Assembly: GCA_910579545.1 (NCBI GenBank)
Contig: CAJTVI010000050.1
Location: forward strand, 1-19,616
Length of the DNA: 19,616 nt
Direction: 5' to 3'
From: an uncultured Oscillospiraceae bacterium
GTDB lineage: Bacteria; Bacillota; Clostridia; Oscillospirales; Ruminococcaceae
The translations under genes and the position numbers were made by a program. Below are positions 15,310 to 19,616 of the stretch, one piece after another (the stretch's first letter is position 1; every line of letters starts with the position of its first letter). Below the pieces are notes generated by a model. It worked only from the letters and a program-made list of their open reading frames with translations. It had not been told where the DNA came from and ran no database searches.

Positions 15310-15418
15310 TGCTGTACCCAAAATAAACTGCACCAAAAGCATCGCTTGCCGGCAGGTTCCCCTTTGCTGGCTGAGGGATGCAACAAAACTGCATACGCAA
15401 AAAGGAGGCAAAAAAAAG

Positions 15419-17326
15419 ATGCTGTATCAAACCACACAGGCGCAGGAGGAGCTGCGGGCAAAGGTGCGGGCCTTTGCGGAAGCCGAGGTCAAGCCCATCG
15501 CCTTTATGCTTGACAAAAACAACCAGTTCCCCACCGAGGTGGTGCAAAAGATGGGCGAACTGGGCATTATGGGCCTGCCCTACGGCAAGGAGTACGGCGG
15601 GGCCGGGCTGGACGCCGCCAGCTACGCCATTGCGGTGGAGGAACTCTCCCGGGTGGACGGCGGGGTGGGGGTCATCCTGTCGGCCCATACCTCGCTGGGC
15701 ACCTACCCCATCGCGGCGTTCGGCAATGAACAGCAGAAGAAAAAGTACCTGCCGGACATGTGCGCCGGCAAAAAGCTGGGCGCGTTTGGCCTGACCGAGC
15801 CAAACGCCGGCTCGGACGCGGGCGGCACCGAGACCACCGCCGAGGACATGGGCGACTACTACCTGCTCAACGGCGAAAAGATCTTTATCACCAACGGCGG
15901 CGAGGCAAGCACCTATGTGATCTTTGCGGTCACCACCCCCGGCATCGGCACCCGCGGCATCAGCGCCTTTATTGTGGAAAAGGGCTGGGAGGGCTTTACC
16001 TTTGAGGAGCATTACGACAAGATGGGCATCCGCTCCTCGGCCACCTGCCAGCTCAACTTCAACAACGTAAAGGTGCCCAAGGAGAACCTTTTGGGCAAGG
16101 AGGGCCAGGGCTTCAAGATCGCCATGGCCACCCTCGACGGCGGGCGCATCGGCATTGCCGCGCAGGCGCTGGGCATTGCGCAGGGCGCGTTTGAGGCCGC
16201 GGTGGAGTATTCCAAGGACCGGGTGCAGTTCGGCCGGCCGATCTGCCAGCAGCAGACCATCGCCTTCAAGATCGCGGATATGGCCACCAAGCTGCGCTGC
16301 GCCAGGCTGCTGGTCTACTCGGCGGCCGAGCTCAAGCAGGAGCACCTGCCCTACGGCATGGAGTCGGCCATGGCCAAGCAGTACGCCTCGGACATCGCGC
16401 TGGAGGTAACCAACGACGCGCTGCAGATCTTTGGCGGCTCGGGCTACTTAAAGGGCATGGAGGTGGAGCGGTTCTACCGCGACGCCAAGATCACCACCAT
16501 CTACGAGGGCACCAACGAGATCCAGCGGGTGGTCATCGCCTCCCACATCCTGGGCAAGGCCGGCAAGGCGGAGGCCGCCCCGGCCGCTGCAAAGGGCCCC
16601 GAGACCGGCGCGCGCAAGCGGATGATCCTCAAGGACGGCGCCGCCGCCGAAAAGGTCGATGCCCTTGTGGCCAGCCTCAAAAAGGACGGGTACGACTTTA
16701 CGGTGGGCATCCCCATCGACACCCCCATCACCCAGGCCGAGCGGGTGGTTTCGGCCGGGCAGGGCATCGGGCCCAGGGAGAACATGAAGCTGGTCGAGCA
16801 GCTGGCAAAGGCGGCCGGCGCGGCCATCGGCTCCAGCCGCCCGGTGGCCGAGACCCTCAAATATCTGCCCATCGAGCGGTATGTGGGCATGTCCGGCCAA
16901 AAGTTCAAGGGCAACCTGTACATTGCCTGCGGCATCTCGGGCGCGGTGCAGCACCTCAAGGGCATCAAGGACGCCTCCACCATCGTGGCCATCAACACCA
17001 ACCCCAACGCCCGCATCTTTAAAAACTGCGACTACGGCATCGTGGGGGACGTCTGCGAGGTCCTGCCGCTGCTGGCCGCCGCGCTGGACACCGGCGAAAA
17101 GCTGCCCGCCCCGCCCATGAAAAAGATGAAGCGGGCGGCGCCCAAGCCCACCACCCCGCCGCGCAAGCTGTACATCTGCAACGGCTGCGGCCATGAGTAC
17201 GACGTTTTGCTGGGCGATCCCGAGGGCGAGGTAAAGCCCGGCACCGCCTTTAAGGACCTGCCCGAGGGCTGGACCTGCCCGCACTGCGGCGAGGGCCCGG
17301 ACCAGTTTATCGAGATCGAGGTCTGA
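15419..17326 (+). CDS. Acyl-CoA dehydrogenase / EtfA FAD-domain / rubredoxin fusion protein
   Basis: This 635-residue protein joins three electron-transfer units. Residues 1-380 are a complete acyl-CoA dehydrogenase closest in look to clostridial butyryl-CoA dehydrogenase: FGLTEPNAGSDAGG, ITNGG, DGGRIGIAAQALGIAQGAF and IYEGTNEIQR with catalytic Glu363. Residues about 400-560 are the C-terminal FAD-binding domain of electron transfer flavoprotein alpha (SSRPVAET with Arg474, ACGISGAVQHLKG, VAINTNPNARIF, DYGIVGD); the usual SGGRG is SAGQG. The N-terminal EtfA domain that pairs with EtfB is absent. After a Lys/Pro-rich linker, residues 584-631 form a rubredoxin with iron ligands C587, C590, C620 and C623. 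It should move electrons from acyl-CoA through two flavins to iron. GGAGG precedes the ATG. The flavodiiron gene follows after 69 bases. Confidence 0.95.
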   Translation: MLYQTTQAQEELRAKVRAFAEAEVKPIAFMLDKNNQFPTEVVQKMGELGIMGLPYGKEYGGAGLDAASYAIAVEELSRVDGGVGVILSAHTSLGTYPIAAFGNEQQKKKYLPDMCAGKKLGAFGLTEPNAGSDAGGTETTAEDMGDYYLLNGEKIFITNGGEASTYVIFAVTTPGIGTRGISAFIVEKGWEGFTFEEHYDKMGIRSSATCQLNFNNVKVPKENLLGKEGQGFKIAMATLDGGRIGIAAQALGIAQGAFEAAVEYSKDRVQFGRPICQQQTIAFKIADMATKLRCARLLVYSAAELKQEHLPYGMESAMAKQYASDIALEVTNDALQIFGGSGYLKGMEVERFYRDAKITTIYEGTNEIQRVVIASHILGKAGKAEAAPAAAKGPETGARKRMILKDGAAAEKVDALVASLKKDGYDFTVGIPIDTPITQAERVVSAGQGIGPRENMKLVEQLAKAAGAAIGSSRPVAETLKYLPIERYVGMSGQKFKGNLYIACGISGAVQHLKGIKDASTIVAINTNPNARIFKNCDYGIVGDVCEVLPLLAAALDTGEKLPAPPMKKMKRAAPKPTTPPRKLYICNGCGHEYDVLLGDPEGEVKPGTAFKDLPEGWTCPHCGEGPDQFIEIEV

Positions 17327-17395
17327 CGCCGGCGGGCAAAGCCGCGGGCGAAGGGCCGTTCCATAAGGGTGCTATAAAATAAAGGAGGCAGAACG

Positions 17396-18622
17396 ATGCA
17401 CAACTACCGTATGGTCACCGACGACCTTTACTGGGTGGGGGCGGACGAACACCGCCTGGCCCTGTTTGAAAACATCCATCCGCTCTACCACGGGGTAAGC
17501 TACAACGCCTATGTGCTGCTGGACGAAAAAACCGTTTTGTTCGACACGGCCGACTGGGCGGTGGGCCGCCAGTTCATCACCAACATCAAGGCGGTGCTGG
17601 CCGGCCGCGGGCTGGACTATCTCGTGATCAACCATGTCGAGCCGGACCATGCCGCCTCCATCGAGGAGGTGCTGCTGCGCTGGCCCAATGTCAGGATCAT
17701 CACCACCCCCAAGGCGGTCACCCTGCTCAACCAGTTCGGCTTTGCGCTGGACCCCGGGCAGATCGACACTGTGCAGGAGGGGGACACCCGCTGCTTTGGC
17801 AAGCACACGGTGGCCTTCCTCTACGCGCCGATGGTGCACTGGCCCGAGGCGATGGTCACCTTTGACACCACCAACGGGGTGCTCTTCTCGGCCGACGCCT
17901 TCGGCTCCTTCCGCGCGCTGGACGGCAAGCTGTTTGCCGACGAGGTAAACTTTGCCGGCGAGTGGATCGACGACGCCCGCCGCTACTACACCAACATCGT
18001 GGGCAAGTACGGCCCGCAGGTAACGGCGCTGCTCAATAAGGCCGACAAGGCGGTGGGCCTGGGCAACATCAAGATGCTCTGCCCGCTGCACGGGCCCATC
18101 TGGCGCAAGGACCTTGGCTATATCGTGGACAAATACCAGCACTGGGCCAGCTACGAGCCCGAGGAGCAGGGCGTAATGATCGTGTACGCCTCGATGTACG
18201 GCAACACCGAGGCCGCCGCCGAGGTGCTGGCCGCCAAGCTTTGCGCCCGCGGCGTTACCAACACCCGGCTGTACGATGTGTCCAGCACCCATGTAAGCTA
18301 CCTCATCTCGGACCTCTTTAAATACAGCCATCTGGTGCTGGCCTCGGTCACCTACAACCTGGGCATCTTCCCGCCCATGCACAATTTCCTGGCCGACATG
18401 CAGGCCCTCAACCTGCAAAACCGCACCGCCGCCATCCTCTGCAACGGCTCCTGGGCGCCCCGCGCCGGCGCGCTGATGCGCGGGGAGCTGGAAAAGCTCA
18501 AGCACATGGAGATCCTGGACGAGGAGATGACCGTCACCTCCTCGGTGCAGCCCCAGAACGAGAGCGAGCTGGACGCCCTGGCCGACGCCATTGCCGCCTC
18601 CCTGGCAAACAAAAAGGCCTGA
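17396..18622 (+). CDS. fprA: Flavodiiron protein (rubredoxin:oxygen oxidoreductase)
   Basis: This 408-residue cytoplasmic protein reduces O2 to water (or NO to N2O in some members) with electrons usually delivered by rubredoxin. Residues 1-250 are a metallo-beta-lactamase-like domain with all diiron ligands: His80, Glu82, Asp84 and His85 (NHVEPDHA), His148 (MVHWPE), Asp167 (SADAFG) and His232 (LCPLHGP). Residues about 258-405 are a flavodoxin domain with the FMN phosphate loop SMYGNTE, and SVTYNLGIFPPMHNFL plus NGSWAPRAG as further FMN contacts. No extra rubredoxin or flavin reductase domain is attached. It starts after AAAGGAGG, 69 bases behind the dehydrogenase-rubredoxin fusion, with no terminator between, so they are likely co-transcribed. 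Confidence 0.96.
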   Translation: MHNYRMVTDDLYWVGADEHRLALFENIHPLYHGVSYNAYVLLDEKTVLFDTADWAVGRQFITNIKAVLAGRGLDYLVINHVEPDHAASIEEVLLRWPNVRIITTPKAVTLLNQFGFALDPGQIDTVQEGDTRCFGKHTVAFLYAPMVHWPEAMVTFDTTNGVLFSADAFGSFRALDGKLFADEVNFAGEWIDDARRYYTNIVGKYGPQVTALLNKADKAVGLGNIKMLCPLHGPIWRKDLGYIVDKYQHWASYEPEEQGVMIVYASMYGNTEAAAEVLAAKLCARGVTNTRLYDVSSTHVSYLISDLFKYSHLVLASVTYNLGIFPPMHNFLADMQALNLQNRTAAILCNGSWAPRAGALMRGELEKLKHMEILDEEMTVTSSVQPQNESELDALADAIAASLANKKA

Positions 18623-18654
18623 GCCGCCCGCCATTTGGGACACGCCTTTTTTGC

Positions 18655-18685
18655 GGCCCGCCGCGCACAGCGCGGCGGGCCTTCT
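18655..18685 (+). terminator. Hairpin after fprA, probable terminator
   Basis: GGCCCGCCGCGC (18655-18666) and GCGCGGCGGGCC (18670-18681) form a perfect 12-bp stem with a 3-base loop, followed by TTCT. The U-tract is short, but the stem is very strong. An A-tract/T-tract pair, AAAAAGGC (18611-18618) with GCCTTTTT (18644-18651), lies just before it and could supply a second termination point. Confidence 0.55.
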
Positions 18686-18701
18686 GCGCGCAGGCGCTGC
18701 C

Positions 18702-18730
18702 TTGACCGCCCGCCGCCCGCCTGCTATAAT
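18702..18730 (+). promoter_or_regulatory. Strong promoter ahead of the small ORF and MFS gene
   Basis: TTGACC (18702-18707) and TATAAT (18725-18730) are separated by exactly 17 bases. The predicted start near 18737 leaves a leader of about 75 bases. It can fold into a hairpin: GCC-GCGCC near 18734 pairs with GGCGC-GGGC near 18772, with an inner AAAGGC/GCCTTT stem. The promoter appears to drive the small ORF at 18812 and probably the transporter at 19054. Confidence 0.75.
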
Positions 18731-18811
18731 AAAGCCGCGCCAAAAGGCATGGGCACGGCCTTTGCGCCAAGGCGCGGGCATAGCCCCAAAACAAAAAAGG
18801 AGGCGCGCACC

Positions 18812-18943
18812 GTGGGCTGGAAAAACATCGTATTGCTGCAATTTTTTGGCAGCTGCTTTGCCACCTGCGGGATAGGTGCGCCCTTTTTTGAGGCGGCCGG
18901 GGCCGCAGCGGCCCCAAACGCCGCGCAAATAAAGGCAGGGTAA
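18812..18943 (+). CDS. 43-codon small ORF, possible leader peptide
   Basis: A GTG start at 18812 lies eight bases after AAAAAAGGAGG, one of the best ribosome binding sites in the window, and downstream of a near-consensus promoter. The 43-residue product is not recognised. It has a hydrophobic core (IVLLQFFGSCFATCGIGAPF) with two cysteines (CX3C) and an alanine-rich tail. It lies 110 bases before the MFS transporter start, which suggests a leader peptide or a small membrane peptide linked to the transporter. The ribosome binding site and promoter are the main evidence; conservation is unknown. Confidence 0.5.
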   Translation: MGWKNIVLLQFFGSCFATCGIGAPFFEAAGAAAAPNAAQIKAG

Positions 18944-19005
18944 GCCGGCAAAGCGGCCGCGGCATGCGGCGGCCCGCCCGCTCCCCCAAAACCGGCGCGC
19001 CTGTC

Positions 19006-19038
19006 CCTTTTTGCACATCGAATTCATGTACAAAAAGG
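19006..19038 (+). promoter_or_regulatory. 13-bp inverted repeat overlapping the MFS ribosome binding site
   Basis: The arms at 19006-19018 (CCTTTTTGCACAT) and 19026-19038 (ATGTACAAAAAGG) match at 12 of 13 positions around CGAATTC. The right arm's last two bases begin the Shine-Dalgarno stretch GGAAAGG of the transporter gene. It may be an operator for a dimeric repressor, or an RNA hairpin that hides the ribosome binding site. It is strikingly AT-rich compared with its surroundings. Confidence 0.55.
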
Positions 19039-19053
19039 AAAGGCGTGTTTTTT

Positions 19054-19616
19054 ATGTCGTTTTTTCAGGATCGAACAGTTTTGCGCCGCCAGAAGCGGGC
19101 GCTGCTTGCGCTCGAGTTTTGCAGCGGCTTTTGCCCAGCGGGCAGCGTATGGGTGCTGCTGCTGGGCCTGCGCGGGCTTTCGCCGGTCAGCATCGGGCTG
19201 GCCGAAAGCGTGTTCCACCTTGTAAGCCTCTGCGGCGAACTGCCCTCCGGCCTGCTGGCCGACCTGCTGGGCCGCCGCCGCACCCTGCTTGCCAGCCGGG
19301 CCATGTTTGTGCTCTCGGCCCTGCTCATGGCGGCGGCAAACGGGTTTTGGGGCGTCTGCCTTTCGCTGGCCGTAAGCGCGCTGGGCTACAACCTTGCCTC
19401 GGGCACCCGCGAGGCCATCACCTACGAAAGCCTGCTGGCCGCCGGGGCGCAGGCGGGCTACCTGCGCTTTTCCAGCCTGCAAAACGCCCTGTTCCGGGGC
19501 AGCGCGGCCGCGGCCATGCTGCTGGCCGGCGGGGTGGTGCTGCTGGGGCCCCGGCGGGCCTACCTGCTGGACGCGCTGGTCTCGCTGGCCGGGCTGCTGG
19601 CGGTGCTGGCCCTGCG
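19054..19616 (+). CDS. MFS transporter, N-terminal part (cut by window end)
   Basis: The frame from the ATG at 19054 stays open to the last base, giving 187 residues of a major facilitator superfamily protein. It shows an N-terminal basic stretch (RTVLRRQKR), a first helix, SIGLAESVFHLVSLCGELPSG, and the diagnostic loop GLLADLLGRRRTLLASRAMF (motif A) between helices 2 and 3. About five or six hydrophobic helices are visible. The substrate is unknown; drug or metabolite export is typical for this type. GGAAAGG lies about ten bases before the ATG. It follows the small ORF and the inverted repeat, which probably control it. Confidence 0.88.
   Translation, partial: MSFFQDRTVLRRQKRALLALEFCSGFCPAGSVWVLLLGLRGLSPVSIGLAESVFHLVSLCGELPSGLLADLLGRRRTLLASRAMFVLSALLMAAANGFWGVCLSLAVSALGYNLASGTREAITYESLLAAGAQAGYLRFSSLQNALFRGSAAAAMLLAGGVVLLGPRRAYLLDALVSLAGLLAVLAL

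Noticed and set aside
17327..17395. A separate promoter for fprA (TATAAA near 17373)
   Set aside because: No matching -35 box at the right distance; the short gap and lack of a terminator fit co-transcription with the dehydrogenase fusion.
17372..19033. A minus-strand open frame of about 553 codons opposite fprA
   Set aside because: fprA has all its metal and flavin motifs on the plus strand; the antisense frame has none and crosses the fprA terminator and the next promoter.

Overview
The window is a 19.6-kb piece of a GC-rich, anaerobic Firmicutes genome. It is most likely a gut clostridium of the Oscillospiraceae/Ruminococcaceae type (Faecalibacterium, Gemmiger or Subdoligranulum relatives). 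The evidence is the strong GGAGG ribosome binding sites, sigma-A-like TATAAT promoters, a SpoVB-type flippase, a bile-salt-hydrolase-like enzyme, a butyryl-CoA-dehydrogenase-like protein and a flavodiiron protein. No insertion sequence, tRNA, rRNA or CRISPR array is visible. This placement is inference from gene content and style, not from a marker gene.

Layout. (1) 106-6192, minus strand: gltB-gltD, the two subunits of NADPH glutamate synthase. The leader contains a long hairpin with a U-tract that looks like an attenuator. (2) 6193-6737, no convincing gene. It holds the gltB promoter, a plus-strand structured RNA that resembles a divergent glycine-riboswitch aptamer followed by its own terminator, and the mscL terminator. 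(3) 6738-8963, minus strand: purine nucleoside phosphorylase, Mrp/Nbp35 ATPase and MscL, probably one operon. (4) 9119-11169, plus strand: a small two-helix membrane protein, a choloylglycine-hydrolase-family enzyme and a HAD phosphatase. (5) 11305-12692, minus strand: an AraC regulator and a DUF2000 protein, less GC-biased than their neighbours. (6) 12922-14466: a SpoVB/MviN-like flippase. (7) 14736-18622, plus strand: an Rrf2 regulator with four clustered cysteines, a three-part acyl-CoA dehydrogenase / EtfA FAD-domain / rubredoxin fusion, and a flavodiiron protein (FprA). (8) 18702-19616: a strong promoter, a 43-codon small ORF, an inverted repeat and the start of an MFS transporter cut by the window end.

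The most interesting system is region 7. The fusion protein appears to carry a complete wire on one chain (acyl-CoA to FAD to a second FAD to the rubredoxin iron). The next gene encodes a flavodiiron protein, the family that takes electrons from rubredoxin to reduce O2 to water (or NO in some members). No NADH:rubredoxin reductase or EtfB is present in the window. The simplest reading is an oxygen-detoxifying module driven by acyl-CoA oxidation, possibly controlled by the neighbouring Rrf2 protein. Second is the orphan glycine-riboswitch-like RNA divergent from gltBD, which has no plus-strand gene to control. Third is the small ORF and inverted repeat ahead of the MFS transporter, which look like a leader-type control region.
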